DNA from: Mycolicibacterium monacense
Lineage (GTDB): Bacteria > Actinomycetota > Actinomycetes > Mycobacteriales > Mycobacteriaceae
Assembly (NCBI RefSeq): GCF_010731575.1
Contig: NZ_AP022617.1
Location: 3,038,001 to 3,102,000 of the forward strand
Length of the DNA: 64,000 bases
Direction: 5' to 3'
A program made the translations under genes and the position numbers. Below, one piece after another: positions 28,734 to 38,249 of the stretch. Below the pieces are notes generated by a model. The model did not search any database. It saw only the letters and a program-made list of their open reading frames with translations, and was not told the DNA's origin. Within the stretch, counting starts at the first letter, position 1. Every line of letters begins with the position of its first letter.

Positions 28734-28921
28734 GTCAGCCCCTCTCGGCTCAGCTCTGCGGCGAGGTCGTGCTCGAGTGCGGGCACGGCGAATCCGCGAC
28801 GCCTCAACTCCCGGTCGAGCGCAGCGACGAACAGTCCCCCGCCGCTGCGGCGGCAACCCGGTACAGCCCGCTCGTTCATCACATCTCGGGTGAGGGGCGC
28901 CACCGGGCAGGCGACCAGCAC
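28721..28921 (-). pseudogene. Fragment of an unidentified gene
   Basis: A 66-codon frame with good codon use, ending FAVPALEHDLAAELSREGL. It overlaps the start of the PaaK-like gene by 13 bases. In-frame sequence continues a few residues upstream (DWWRKV) to a stop, so there is no room for a longer gene. It looks like the 3' remnant of a deleted gene, although a 65-residue small protein is possible. The remaining sequence up to 29119 (about 200 bp) contains no gene, only the strong GGAGGAGG site of the next gene. Confidence 0.35.
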
Positions 28922-29119
28922 CTTGCGCCACCAGTCTCGGCGTCACTGCGGATCACTCCCTAGGGACCGATGGCCCTAGCGGGCATGGCCGAGGTCATCG
29001 GTGATGCATGACATGGGGGTCCGGTACCGCATCGAACTTCGGTCGGGGACCTTGGGCACTAGCTCGACGCCCCGAGGTCTGGCTTGACTGCTTCGACAAC
29101 GGTGTGGAGGAGGTAGGTC

Positions 29120-30328
29120 ATGTCGACTGCGCTGCCGCCGAACGAGGCCGTCGTGACCGGTTCGGGGATCTCGGTCGGTCTGCAACTCGGCACCCAACCT
29201 CCGTTGAGCGCGACGCGCGCGTTTCTCTTCGGGGCACGGGTGATGGGACTGGACTCGGTGATGCTCATCGACCACTTCCAGAACCTCTTCCCCACTGCCA
29301 TCTGGGACCGGGACTTCACCTGGCTCGCCGCGCAACGTCCCACCCCCCACGAGTTCTTCGACTATCAGGTGCTGATCGGATACCTCGCCTCGCGGGTCGG
29401 GAGGATGCGCCTCGGTGTCGGGGTCACCGAGCCGATCCGGCGCCACCCCGTGCTGATCGCCCAAGCGATGATGACGTTGTCGCACCTCACCAAACGGCCG
29501 CCGATCCTCGGTATCGGAGCCGGCGAACGGATGAACATCGACCCCTACGGACTCGACCCCGCGCAGCCGGTCGGCCGCCTGGAGGAAGCTCTGCAGATCA
29601 TCCGGCTGTGCATGTCGACGTCCGGGCCGATCGATTTCTCCGGTGAGCACTTCCGTCTCGAGCAGGCAGTCATGGATCTCAAACCCGCGCCGGGTCGGGC
29701 ACCGGAGATCTGGATTGCCGGACACGGTCCCCGCATGCTCGCGCTGACCGGTCGCTACGGCGACGGGTGGTATCCGACCGCGGTGGTCTCGCCGCGGGAA
29801 TACGCGGACAAGCTCGCGACGGTACGAGCCGCGGCCGGCGATGCGGGGCGCGACCCTGCGTCCATCACGCCCGCGCTACACCGCTTCATGGTGGTGGCCC
29901 GCACCGAGGACGAGGCCCGGGCCATGCTCGAGACGAAGGCCATCCGGGCGCTGGGTCTCATGGCCCCCGCCGACCTGTGGCGCCGGGCGGGGACGGTGCA
30001 CCCGTTCGGGGAGCACTTCAACGCGCTGGTCGATTTCATTCCGGGCGACTACGACCGTGCCACGTTGGACGAGGCGATCGCCGCCGTGCCGGACGACCTC
30101 ATCGCCGAGGGACCCCTGGTGTGGGGAACCCCCGAGCAGGTCGTCGCCAGGCTGCGGGCATTCGGCGCGGTGGGCATGCGGAACGTGATACTCGCCCCCG
30201 TCTCCGGTCTGGTCTCCAAACGCGCCGCGCTCTACGGACTCTGGGCCACTGGCCGGATCGCACGCTCGCTTCATGCCAGCGCGGCATCAGGCGAAGGCAG
30301 TGTCCGGCAAGGCCGACGGTCGGTGTGA
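29120..30328 (+). CDS. LLM-class F420-dependent oxidoreductase, phthiodiolone-ketoreductase-like
   Basis: A 402-residue luciferase-like TIM-barrel enzyme. Its features closely follow the phthiodiolone/phenolphthiodiolone ketoreductase family (M. tuberculosis Rv2951c), from memory: GARVMGLDSVMLIDHFQN, LASRVGRMRLGVGVTEPIR, ILGIGAGERMNIDPYG then EEALQIIRLC, EIWIAGHGPRMLALTGRYGD and DPASITPALHRF. The family uses F420H2 to reduce ketones in long-chain lipids. A strong ribosome-binding site GGAGGAGGTAGG precedes the ATG. No PDIM polyketide genes are seen nearby, so it probably acts on another ketone. Confidence 0.88.
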   Translation: MSTALPPNEAVVTGSGISVGLQLGTQPPLSATRAFLFGARVMGLDSVMLIDHFQNLFPTAIWDRDFTWLAAQRPTPHEFFDYQVLIGYLASRVGRMRLGVGVTEPIRRHPVLIAQAMMTLSHLTKRPPILGIGAGERMNIDPYGLDPAQPVGRLEEALQIIRLCMSTSGPIDFSGEHFRLEQAVMDLKPAPGRAPEIWIAGHGPRMLALTGRYGDGWYPTAVVSPREYADKLATVRAAAGDAGRDPASITPALHRFMVVARTEDEARAMLETKAIRALGLMAPADLWRRAGTVHPFGEHFNALVDFIPGDYDRATLDEAIAAVPDDLIAEGPLVWGTPEQVVARLRAFGAVGMRNVILAPVSGLVSKRAALYGLWATGRIARSLHASAASGEGSVRQGRRSV

Positions 30329-30400
30329 GTGGCAGTCCTTCAAGCTGTGATGGTTCACTATCGGCCGCTTGGGCCGTCGCGGTTCGGGCATCCACTTCAC

Positions 30401-30832
30401 ATGACACCGCCAAAGCTGACCGACGACGCCAAGAGGATGTTGTCGAAGCCCAACCCCGCCGTCATCAGCACCGTCCGGCGCGACGGCCAACCGGTATCGG
30501 CCGCGACCTGGTACCTGCTGCGCGACGACGGCCGCGTGCTGGTCAACATGGACGTCGCCCGAAAACGTCTCGAGCACATGCGCAAGGAGCCGCGCGTGTC
30601 GCTCACGGTCATCGATGACACCGATTGGTACACCCACCTCACCCTCATCGGGCGCGTCACCGAGATGTACGACGACGACGGCCTCACCGACATCGACGCG
30701 CTGTCGCGGCACTATCAGGGCAAGCAGTACCCCGATCGGGAGCGGCCGCGTATCAGCGCGCTGATCGAGGTCGACCGGGTGCACGGTTGGGGCGCGCAGA
30801 AGAACAACGATCAGCCGAGCGGCCGCGGTTGA
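30401..30832 (+). CDS. PPOX-class F420-dependent oxidoreductase
   Basis: A 143-residue split-beta-barrel protein of the pyridoxamine-phosphate-oxidase-like/F420 group (Rv1155-like). The start MTPPKLTDDAKRMLSKPNPA is canonical. The core VISTVRRDGQPVSAATWYLL, RVLVNMDVARKRLEHMRKEP and RVSLTVIDDTDWYTHLTLIG match family features for cofactor binding. The ATG at 30401 is preferred over an upstream frame start at 30329, which adds unrelated residues. It lies 72 bp after the LLM gene, on the same strand, so both F420 enzymes may be co-transcribed. Substrate unknown. Confidence 0.85.
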   Translation: MTPPKLTDDAKRMLSKPNPAVISTVRRDGQPVSAATWYLLRDDGRVLVNMDVARKRLEHMRKEPRVSLTVIDDTDWYTHLTLIGRVTEMYDDDGLTDIDALSRHYQGKQYPDRERPRISALIEVDRVHGWGAQKNNDQPSGRG

Positions 30833-30853
30833 ATGTCAGGCGGCCGGCCTCCA

Positions 30854-33184
30854 TCACACGTAGGCGACGTGCACCCGGTGGATACGTCCCTCGAACGGGA
30901 AAGGAGCGCGTTCGCGGTAGTCCAGGGATACCGGCGACCCCAGGCAGGTCCCGATGTCCAGGCAGTCGTTCGCGGTGAACAGCAGCGGAGCGCTGACCGG
31001 CACCCGTGCGCCGGCGACCTTCTCGTCGCCGACGCGCATCTCGATGTCGAGCGGGCCGGCCGGCCGCTGTTCGGCGTAGCGGGTCTCGACGGTGATGGTG
31101 ACGCGGCCCGCCGGGAGCTTCGCCGCCGAGCGGATCTTCGTGCGCATCAAGATGAAGAGGTTGTATTCGTAGCAGAGGTGACCTCCGTCGAGATAGCAGG
31201 TCAGTCCGCCGGCGGCGGCACCGAGCGCGTACAGCACACCGTTCGCGTTCTCGGGCAACTCGGCGTCGATGGTCACGACGTTGTCCCTGTTTCCCAGGGC
31301 CGGAGCGCAGAACTCGGGCATCCGCACGGTGTCGCCCGAGAACTCCCACTCCCGGTACGGCGGCGCGATGCGCAATTCAGGGTGGTAGACCGGCACCCAC
31401 AGGCCACCACCGACGGGCAGTACCGAGTTCCGCGCGGCTTCGATGGCGAACATCTCGCGCATCTGGGTCAGTTTCTCGGGGTGTTCCGCGGCGAGATCGC
31501 GGGCCTGCGACCAGTCCTCGTCGAGGAGGTAGAGCTCCCACGTGTCGTCGTCCGGGGTCCAGGTGTCGATCCCCTGGGGCTGGCCGGGCACCCACGGAAG
31601 CCGCGGTCCGCGCGCGGAGGCCAGCCACCCGTCGTGATAGATGGCCCGGCTGCCCATGATCTCGAAGTACTGGGTCTTCTTTCCTCCGTCGGCAGATCTG
31701 TCGACGAGGGTGCGGGCAAAACTCGCCCCGGCCAGCGGTATCTGCGGCTCGCCGTTGACGATGCGCGGCGGCTGGATGCCGAGGATGTCGTAGATGGTGG
31801 GCACCACGTCGTTGCAGTGCAGGAAGACCTCGCGCGGTGCGGCGTCGGGCACGATCTTGCCGGGCCACCTGACCGCCAACGGATTACGGGTGCCGCCGAG
31901 GTGGGAGGCCAGCAGTTTCATGCCCTTGTACGGCGTGCTGCCCGCCCAGGCCCACGCGGCGTGGTACTGGTTGTCCACCAGCGGTGAGCCCAGCACATCC
32001 AGGCCACCGAGCTCGTCGAGGGCGTCGATGTGTTGCCGCACCGTCGTGGGAATCCCGTTCTGCGCCAACAGTTCGGCGATCGTGCCGTTCTGCCCTTCAC
32101 CCGACGAGCCGTTGTCACCCCAGATGTAGAAGAACAGGGTGTTGTCGCCGTAGCCGAGATCGTCGAGTTCGTCGACGAGTCGGCCGACCTGGACGTCGAC
32201 GTGCTCGGCGTAACCCGCGGCGACCTCCATCAGACGGCGTTGGAAGGGCTTCTCGTCCTCGGGGATGCTGTCCCAGGAGGCCCGCGTTTCGTCCCGCTCG
32301 GTGAGTTCGCAGTCCTGCGGAATCCACCCCTTGTCCTTGGCCCGCTCGAACGCCCGTTGCCGATAGGCGTCCCAGCCGTCGTCGAACCGGCCCGCATACC
32401 TGTCCGCCCACTCCTTCATGACGTGGTGCGGGCCGTGCAGGCAGCCGCTGGCCCAGTACATGAAGAACGGTTTGTCGGCACGGAAGGCCTTGTGCCGCCG
32501 CAGCCAACCGATCGCGTCGTCGGCGAGATCCTCGGACAGGTGATAACCCTCTTCGGGGGTCCTGGGCGGCGCCACCACCGTGGTGTTGCGCACGAGGTGC
32601 GGTTCGTACTGGGAGGCTTCGCCGGCCAGGAACCCGTAGAAGTACTCGAATCCCAGTCCGGTGGGCCAGTTGTCGAACGGGCCCGCGGCCGTCGTCTCCT
32701 CGGCGGGGGTGTTGTGCCACTTGCCGAAGGCCGAGGTGGCGTATCCGTACTGTTTGAGGACTTCCGCCAGCGTCGCGCTGCTGCGGGGGATCTTGCCCGC
32801 GTATCCGTCCCAGTCGTTGGCCAACTCCGCGATCTGACCGTTGCCGATCTCGTGGTGATTGCGTCCGGTCAGCAGCGACGCGCGGGTCGGCGAACACATC
32901 GCCGTGGTGTGGAACCGGTTGTAGGACACGCCCTCGGCACAGATGCGGTCCAGGGTCGACGTGCGGACCTCGCCACCGAAGGTGGATGGCAGACCCGGCC
33001 CGGCGTCGTCGATCAGGACGATCACGATGTTGGGCGCGCCGCCGTGCAGACGCGGCGGGGTCACCCGCTGCGCGTACGTGGATTCCTGCAGCGTGCGGCC
33101 CGCGACACTCGCGGAGGGCACCGTCGCGAAGGGCAGCGTCTCACCGCCGGGCAGTTTCGGGGACACGATCTCATCTGCACCCAC
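30854..33184 (-). CDS. Arylsulfatase (type I, formylglycine)
   Basis: A 776-residue sulfatase. The metal-binding start NIVIVLIDDAGPGLPSTFGG is followed by the formylglycine signature MCSPTRASLLTGRNH, where the Cys would be oxidised by a formylglycine-generating enzyme. Further ligands are in FGKWHNTP, CLHGPHHV and IWGDNGSSGEGQNG. The C-terminal 200 residues form an immunoglobulin-like domain. Length and features are those of the large mycobacterial AtsA/AtsD type. GTG start after GAGAGGACGG; a frame extending to 33406 is only the antisense of tRNA-Ala. No signal peptide, so cytoplasmic. Confidence 0.9.
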   Translation of the reverse strand: MGADEIVSPKLPGGETLPFATVPSASVAGRTLQESTYAQRVTPPRLHGGAPNIVIVLIDDAGPGLPSTFGGEVRTSTLDRICAEGVSYNRFHTTAMCSPTRASLLTGRNHHEIGNGQIAELANDWDGYAGKIPRSSATLAEVLKQYGYATSAFGKWHNTPAEETTAAGPFDNWPTGLGFEYFYGFLAGEASQYEPHLVRNTTVVAPPRTPEEGYHLSEDLADDAIGWLRRHKAFRADKPFFMYWASGCLHGPHHVMKEWADRYAGRFDDGWDAYRQRAFERAKDKGWIPQDCELTERDETRASWDSIPEDEKPFQRRLMEVAAGYAEHVDVQVGRLVDELDDLGYGDNTLFFYIWGDNGSSGEGQNGTIAELLAQNGIPTTVRQHIDALDELGGLDVLGSPLVDNQYHAAWAWAGSTPYKGMKLLASHLGGTRNPLAVRWPGKIVPDAAPREVFLHCNDVVPTIYDILGIQPPRIVNGEPQIPLAGASFARTLVDRSADGGKKTQYFEIMGSRAIYHDGWLASARGPRLPWVPGQPQGIDTWTPDDDTWELYLLDEDWSQARDLAAEHPEKLTQMREMFAIEAARNSVLPVGGGLWVPVYHPELRIAPPYREWEFSGDTVRMPEFCAPALGNRDNVVTIDAELPENANGVLYALGAAAGGLTCYLDGGHLCYEYNLFILMRTKIRSAAKLPAGRVTITVETRYAEQRPAGPLDIEMRVGDEKVAGARVPVSAPLLFTANDCLDIGTCLGSPVSLDYRERAPFPFEGRIHRVHVAYV

Positions 33185-33278
33185 GACCGATCCGTCCTCT
33201 CGGAGGTTTACCTGCCTGGTAACCCTAGGGTGACGGTGGGCACTTCTTTCGCGGTTTGACCCGAGCAGGGCGACGAGA

Positions 33279-33311
33279 AAACCCGCCCCGGCCGACGGCC
33301 GGAGCGGGTTT
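33279..33311 (-). terminator. Intrinsic terminator after tRNA-Ala
   Basis: A long hairpin with 8-bp and 6-bp paired stretches, separated by a C/A mismatch, around a 3-nt loop. Read on the minus strand it is GC-rich and ends in GGGTTTTCTCG, placing a short T-tract 8 bases downstream of the tRNA 3' end. Confidence 0.65.
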
Positions 33312-33318
33312 CTTTGGG

Positions 33319-33391
33319 TGGAGCTAAGGGGACTCGAACCCCTGACCCCCACACTGCCAGTGTGGTGCGCTACCAGCTGCGCCATAGCCCC
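33319..33391 (-). tRNA. tRNA-Ala (GGC)
   Basis: A 73-base tRNA on the minus strand. The acceptor stem pairs GGGGCTA with TAGCTCC (one G-U), discriminator A. The D arm is GCGCAGCTGGTAGCGC. The anticodon stem CCACA/TGTGG encloses CTGGCAG, giving anticodon GGC (Ala). The T arm is AGGGGTTCGAGTCCCCT. CCA is not encoded. A terminator follows. Confidence 0.95.
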
Positions 33392-33446
33392 GTAAGTCGT
33401 GCCCACCGAAGTTACACCACGAGGGGTGGCCGCTCAAAATCGCTGG

Positions 33447-34718
33447 TCACGGCACTTCGCCACCGGCCTCCGGTCCCAGCGGTCGGGCACCGGTGTGCTC
33501 GGTGGACGAGCGGGGCCTGGTCTCGGGCGCGAAGATCCAGCCCACCGCCGCCACACCGAGGATGACACCGCTGATCAGGAACGCCCACCCGAACGAGGTG
33601 TACTGGGCGATCAGGCCGACCAGCAGCGAACCGCCGATCGAGCCGAAGTCGGCCATCATCTGGAAGGTCGCGACCGCGGTCCCGCCCCGCGACTTGTTGC
33701 CCACCACGTCGGCCACCGCGGCCTGCTGCGGTGAGACGAACACCCCGGTGGCCGCGCCGGCCACGTAGGCGGCGGCCAGGAACACCGGCATCGACGTCGT
33801 GAAACCCACCAGCGCGGTCGACACCGCCGCCAACGCCAGCCCGAAGATCAGCAGTTTGCGCCGGCCGAGACGGTCCGACAGGTACCCGCTGGGTATGACG
33901 ACAGAAATGTTGCCGACCGCAAACGCCGTGAGCGCCAGACCGGCCGCGCCGGGCCCGCGGCCCAGCACCTCCACGACGAACAGCGGCACCAGCGCGATCC
34001 GCAGGCCGAACGACGCCCACCCCGTCGCGAAATTGGAGAACAGCGCCGCCTGGTAGGCCCGGTGCCGGATCACCGCCCGGAACGGCACCGGAGTTTCGAC
34101 CGCTTCGTCGGCCCGGCCGACCACGGCGGAGTTGCGCAGGCTGATGAACACCACCGCCGCGGCCACCAACAGCGCCGCCCCATAGATGACGAACGGCGCC
34201 GACAACCCCAGCCCGGCGGTGAGACTTCCGAGTATCGGACCGCCCACCGAGCCGATCATGAAGCCCGACGAGAACAGCCCCGCGACGCGGCCCCGCGCAT
34301 CGGGGGGCGAGATCCGGATCATCAGCCCCAGCGACGAGACGGTGAACATCGCGGACCCGACGCCGCCCAGCGATCGGAACAGCAGGAGTTGCCAATAGGT
34401 TTCGGCGAATGCGCACGCCGCGGTCGACAACGCCACGATGATCAGGCCACTGACGTAGACCCGCCGCTCCCCCAGCCGCTGAACGAACAGCCCGGCCGCC
34501 GGCGCCCCGACCAGGCGCATCACCGCGAAGGCGGTGATGACGAACGTCGCCGCGCTGATACTGACCCCGAAGTGCCGGGCGTACTGCGGCAGCACCGGGG
34601 CCACCACGCCGTAGCCGAGCGCGACGACGACGTTGGCGACGACGAGCACCCAGACTTCGCGGGGCAACCGCTGCTTCGTCGTTTTCGCCGGACAGTCGCC
34701 CTCCGTCCGTGAACTCAC
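33447..34718 (-). CDS. MFS efflux transporter
   Basis: A 423-residue major facilitator protein with 12 predicted transmembrane helices. The inter-helix motif A is present in degenerate form as GLFVQRLGERRVYVSG, and a second copy as GYLSDRLGRRKLLIFG. Motif C-like GFMIGSVGGPILGSL lies in helix 5, typical of drug/H+ antiporters. The N-terminal cytoplasmic tail is polar, and the tail after helix 12 is Pro/Glu/Gly-rich. GTG start. It sits 13 bp downstream of the phosphoglucomutase start on the same strand (order pgm then the pump is reversed), so independent transcription is possible. Substrate unknown. Confidence 0.88.
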   Translation of the reverse strand: MSSRTEGDCPAKTTKQRLPREVWVLVVANVVVALGYGVVAPVLPQYARHFGVSISAATFVITAFAVMRLVGAPAAGLFVQRLGERRVYVSGLIIVALSTAACAFAETYWQLLLFRSLGGVGSAMFTVSSLGLMIRISPPDARGRVAGLFSSGFMIGSVGGPILGSLTAGLGLSAPFVIYGAALLVAAAVVFISLRNSAVVGRADEAVETPVPFRAVIRHRAYQAALFSNFATGWASFGLRIALVPLFVVEVLGRGPGAAGLALTAFAVGNISVVIPSGYLSDRLGRRKLLIFGLALAAVSTALVGFTTSMPVFLAAAYVAGAATGVFVSPQQAAVADVVGNKSRGGTAVATFQMMADFGSIGGSLLVGLIAQYTSFGWAFLISGVILGVAAVGWIFAPETRPRSSTEHTGARPLGPEAGGEVP

Positions 34719-34731
34719 GCGATGACCGACC

Positions 34732-36366
34732 TCATGAGATGACCGCCGCCACCACTTCGCGGGCGGCCTCCTGCACCTCGGCGAGGTGCTCGGGCCCCTT
34801 GAAGGACTCCGCGTAGATCTTGTACACGTCCTCGGTGCCCGACGGGCGCGCGGCGAACCATGCGTTCTCGGTGGTCACCTTCAGCCCGCCCAGCGGCGCG
34901 TTGTTACCCGGCGCGGCCGTCAGTTTCGCGGTGATCGGCTCGCCGGCCAGCTCGGTGGCGGTGACCTGCTCGGGTGAGAGTTTGGCCAGCCGCGCCTTCT
35001 GCTCGCGGTCGGCCGGCGCATCGATGCGCGCATAGGTCGGCGCGCCGTACTTCTCGGCGAGCTCGCCGTACCGCTGCGACGGCGTCGACCCCGTCACCGC
35101 GAGGATCTCCGAGGCCAGCAGCGCCAGGATGATGCCGTCCTTGTCCGTCGTCCACACGGTGCCGTCGGTGCGCAGGAACGACGCCCCCGCGCTCTCCTCA
35201 CCGCCGAATCCGATTGTCCCGCCGATCAGCCCGTCGACGAACCACTTGAACCCGACCGGCACCTCCCGCAGGGTGCGGCCCAGACCCTCGACCACGCGGT
35301 CGATGATCGACGAGCTCACGGCGGTCTTGCCCACCGCCGTCGCCGACGGCCAGTCGGGCCGGTGGGTGAACAGATAGTCGATCGCCACCGCGAGGTAGTG
35401 GTTGGGGTTCATCAGCCCGCCGTCGGGGGTGACGATGCCGTGCCGGTCGGAGTCGGCGTCGTTACCGGTGGCGATCTGATAGTCGCCGATCTTTCCGATC
35501 AGGGAGGCCATCGCATTCGGCGAACTGCAGTCCATGCGGATCTTGCCGTCCCCGTCGAGGGTCATGAACCGCCACGTCGCGTCCACCAGTGGGTTGACCA
35601 CGGTGAGGTCGAGATCGTGGCGTTCTGCGATCGCGCCCCAGTAGTCGACGCTGGCGCCGCCGAGGGGATCGGCGCCGATGCGCACCCCCTCGGCGCGGAT
35701 CGCGTGCAGGTTGACCACGTTGGGCAGGTCCGCGATGTAGGCATCGAGGTAGTCGTGGCGCTGCGCGGTCTGCAGGGCCCGCGCGAGCGGCACCCGCTTC
35801 ACGTCGCGCAGCCCGTTGCGCAGGATCTCGTTCGCCCGTCTGGCGATCGCGCCGGTGGCGTCGGTGTCGGCGGGCCCGCCGTTGGGCGGGTTGTACTTGA
35901 AGCCCCCGTCGCGCGGCGGATTGTGACTCGGGGTGACGACGATGCCGTCGGCGAGATCGGCCTCCCGGCCCCGGTTGAAGGCCAGGATGGCGTGGCTGAC
36001 CGCGGGGGTCGGCGTGTAGCGGCCGGCCGAATCGACCATCGCCACAACATCATTGGCGGCCAACACCTCGAGCGCCGAGGTCCACGCCGGTTCCGAGAGC
36101 GCGTGGGTGTCGCGGCCGATGAACAGCGGGCCGGTCGTGCCCTGCGCCGCGCGGTACTCGACGATCGCCTGCGTGGTCGCCAGGATGTGCGCTTCGTTGA
36201 ACGCCGCGTCCAGGCTCGAACCGCGGTGCCCGGACGTGCCGAACGTCACCTGCTGGGCGACGTCCTCCGGATCGGGCTGCACGGCGTAGTAGGCCGTCAC
36301 GACCTGCGCGACGTCGATGAGGTCTTCGGGTTGCGCCGGCTGCCCGGCGCGGGGGTTGGCCGCCAT
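34732..36366 (-). CDS. pgm: Alpha-D-phosphoglucomutase
   Basis: A 544-residue phosphohexomutase interconverting glucose-1-phosphate and glucose-6-phosphate for glycogen, trehalose and cell-wall sugars. FGTSGHRG begins the fold. The phosphoserine is S147 in TPSHNPP. Mg2+ is held by [20 protein letters not shown] is the substrate loop, and [17 protein letters not shown] the phosphate-binding end. The length and the TFGTSGHRG start match the ~545-residue bacterial Pgm (not PgcA). The ATG is chosen because upstream sequence is the divergent crcB promoter. Ends 13 bp before the MFS gene, so the two may share a transcript. Confidence 0.94.
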   Translation of the reverse strand: MAANPRAGQPAQPEDLIDVAQVVTAYYAVQPDPEDVAQQVTFGTSGHRGSSLDAAFNEAHILATTQAIVEYRAAQGTTGPLFIGRDTHALSEPAWTSALEVLAANDVVAMVDSAGRYTPTPAVSHAILAFNRGREADLADGIVVTPSHNPPRDGGFKYNPPNGGPADTDATGAIARRANEILRNGLRDVKRVPLARALQTAQRHDYLDAYIADLPNVVNLHAIRAEGVRIGADPLGGASVDYWGAIAERHDLDLTVVNPLVDATWRFMTLDGDGKIRMDCSSPNAMASLIGKIGDYQIATGNDADSDRHGIVTPDGGLMNPNHYLAVAIDYLFTHRPDWPSATAVGKTAVSSSIIDRVVEGLGRTLREVPVGFKWFVDGLIGGTIGFGGEESAGASFLRTDGTVWTTDKDGIILALLASEILAVTGSTPSQRYGELAEKYGAPTYARIDAPADREQKARLAKLSPEQVTATELAGEPITAKLTAAPGNNAPLGGLKVTTENAWFAARPSGTEDVYKIYAESFKGPEHLAEVQEAAREVVAAVIS

Positions 36367-36438
36367 GGTCCTGATTCTGCCCTTTCGGTGACGTGGCGCT
36401 GTCCGACGGCTGGAGGTATTCCCGCCATACTCTCCGTC

Positions 36439-36837
36439 ATGCCCCGTTTCGACGGTCGGGAACTGGCCGCGGTCTTCGTCGGCGGCGCGCTGGGCACGCT
36501 GGCGCGGGCGGGGTTGGAGGAACTCGCCGCACCGGACCCGGGCCGGTGGCCGTGGCCGACGTTCACCGTCAACATCGTGGGCGCATTCCTGCTCGGCTAC
36601 TTCACCACGAGGCTGCTCGAACGGCTGCCGGTGTCGAGCTACCGCCGCCCGCTTCTGGGCACCGGACTGTGCGGCGGTCTGACGACATTCTCGACGATGC
36701 AGGTCGAGACGGTCCGGATGCTCGAGCGCGGCCACGTCGGGCTCGCGGTCGGTTACACCGCCGCCAGCCTGGCCGCCGGGCTCGCTGCGGTCGTCATCGC
36801 CACCGCGCTGGTCAGACGTGCGCGGATCCGCCGATGA
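36439..36837 (+). CDS. crcB: Fluoride channel CrcB/Fluc, first copy
   Basis: A 132-residue four-helix fluoride exporter. [16 protein letters not shown] begins helix 1, [16 protein letters not shown] carries the conserved pore Asn, and [20 protein letters not shown] is the Phe-box/Na+ region. Fluc channels are dual-topology homodimers, or heterodimers when two genes are present. Here a second crcB overlaps by ATGA, suggesting a heterodimer. The 72-bp gap to the divergent pgm contains no recognisable fluoride riboswitch. Ala/Arg-rich end. Confidence 0.93.
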   Translation: MPRFDGRELAAVFVGGALGTLARAGLEELAAPDPGRWPWPTFTVNIVGAFLLGYFTTRLLERLPVSSYRRPLLGTGLCGGLTTFSTMQVETVRMLERGHVGLAVGYTAASLAAGLAAVVIATALVRRARIRR

Positions 36838-37193
36838 TCGTGTGGGCGGGGGTGATGTTCCTCGGCGGGGCCGGGGCGGTGTGCCGCTTTCTGCTGGACC
36901 GCCGCGTCACGTCGGCGGTGGGACGACCGTTCCCGTTCGGCACACTGGCGGTCAACGTCAGCGGGGCGTTCCTCCTGGGCTTCCTCGGCGGGCTGGCGCT
37001 GAGCCCGCATCTCGCACTGTTGATGGGCACGGCGTTCATCGGGTCCTACACGACCTTCTCGACCTGGATGCTGGAGACCCAACGCCTCGCCGAGGAGCGC
37101 CGTGGGTGGCCGGCCGCCGCGAACGTTGTCGGCAGCGTCGTTGCGGGTCTGGCCGCCGCGGCGGCGGGGCTGTGGCTCGGGAGCCTGCTGTGA
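36834..37193 (+). CDS. crcB: Fluoride channel CrcB/Fluc, second copy
   Basis: A 119-residue four-helix protein with [35 protein letters not shown] (pore Asn) and [21 protein letters not shown] (conserved Thr/Phe stretch). It is slightly shorter than the first copy and diverges in the loops, as expected for opposite-topology partners. It overlaps the upstream crcB (ATGA) and the downstream DUF190 gene (GTGA), so all three are coupled. It exports fluoride passively, protecting enolase and pyrophosphatase. Confidence 0.93.
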   Translation: MIVWAGVMFLGGAGAVCRFLLDRRVTSAVGRPFPFGTLAVNVSGAFLLGFLGGLALSPHLALLMGTAFIGSYTTFSTWMLETQRLAEERRGWPAAANVVGSVVAGLAAAAAGLWLGSLL

Positions 37194-38212
37194 ACGACGA
37201 TCTGACGAAGTTGACGGCCTACTTCGGGGAGCGACAGCGCAGCGGTGACCGGTTCACCGCCGACGCGCTGCTCGACCTGTACGGTTCCGCGTCGGTGGCG
37301 ACCAGCATCGTGATCCGCGGGATCGCGGGGTTCGGGCCACGGCATGAGCTGCGAAGCGACGTCACGCTCACCGGGTCCGAGGATCCGCCCATCGCGGTAG
37401 TCGCGGTCGACAGTTCCGCGAAGATGCGCGAGTTGGCTTCGCGGACAGTCGATTTCGTCTCCCGCGGCCTGGTCACGCGGGAGTCCGTGCGGTCGGCGGA
37501 CGGACCGATGCCGAGCGGACCGCTGACCCGGTTGACGGTCTATGTCCGTCGGGGGCAGCGCATCTCGGGGGTGCTCGCCTACGTGGCCGTCTGCGACGTG
37601 TTGCGCCGTCACGGATTCCACTCCGCGACCGCCTACCTCGGGGTGGACGGCACCGCGGACGGACAGCGACGACGCGCCACGTTCTTCAGCCGCAACCTCG
37701 AGGTGCCGGCGATGGTCGTGGGGATGGGGCCGACCGCGAGGGCCGTCGAGGCGATCGACGTCCTGCGCGCCACACCGGGTCTGCAGATGCTGACCGTCGA
37801 GGCCGTGAACACATGCGTGCTCGCCGGCCGGCCGGTCGCACCGCCACCCGACACCACAGGTCACCACATGCACCGGAAGCTGACCGTGCAGACGTCCGCC
37901 TCGGCGATGCACGACGGCATCCCGGTACATCGCGAGCTGATCTCCCGGCTGCGCGACCTGCACTCGAGCGCCGGGGCCACTGTGTTCCGCGGGGTGTGGG
38001 GATTTCAGGGCGGCGAGGCGGCGCTGTCGGACAGCCTGCTGCGCGTCGGGCGCCGGGTTCCGGTCACCACGGTCGTGGTCGACACCCCGGAGCGCATCAC
38101 GGCCGGCGTGCAGGTGGCCGAGGAGGTCACCGCGCGGCACGGTGTGGTCACCGTCGAATCGGTGCCGGGAGCGGTGTGGATCGACGGCGGGGTCCGCCGC
38201 GGCGCGCTGTGA
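37190..38212 (+). CDS. Triple-DUF190 (PII-like) protein
   Basis: A 340-residue soluble protein built from three consecutive DUF190 units, roughly 1-108, 109-220 and 221-340. Each begins with a strand and a basic patch (KLTAYFGERQRSG, RLTVYVRRGQRIS, KLTVQTSASAMHDG) and continues with a helix and IRGIAGFG-, SATAYLGVDG- or FRGVWGFQG-type turn, then MTVEAVNTCV-like or VTVESVPGAV strands. DUF190 proteins have a PII-like ferredoxin fold and PII proteins work as trimers, so one chain could form a whole trimer (inference). GTG start overlaps crcB stop (GTGA). It probably senses a nucleotide or fluoride stress and modulates the channel. Confidence 0.85.
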   Translation: MNDDLTKLTAYFGERQRSGDRFTADALLDLYGSASVATSIVIRGIAGFGPRHELRSDVTLTGSEDPPIAVVAVDSSAKMRELASRTVDFVSRGLVTRESVRSADGPMPSGPLTRLTVYVRRGQRISGVLAYVAVCDVLRRHGFHSATAYLGVDGTADGQRRRATFFSRNLEVPAMVVGMGPTARAVEAIDVLRATPGLQMLTVEAVNTCVLAGRPVAPPPDTTGHHMHRKLTVQTSASAMHDGIPVHRELISRLRDLHSSAGATVFRGVWGFQGGEAALSDSLLRVGRRVPVTTVVVDTPERITAGVQVAEEVTARHGVVTVESVPGAVWIDGGVRRGAL

Positions 38213-38249
38213 CGTAGGTGTCGTCGACGGCGCGCAACGCCGGCGGTGA

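Noticed and set aside
33185..33406. N-terminal extension of the arylsulfatase frame
   Set aside because: It reads through the tRNA-Ala gene and its terminator; the residues are the usual shadow of a tRNA.
36367..36438. Fluoride riboswitch upstream of crcB
   Set aside because: The 72-bp gap does not show the conserved crcB-RNA core or pseudoknot segments.
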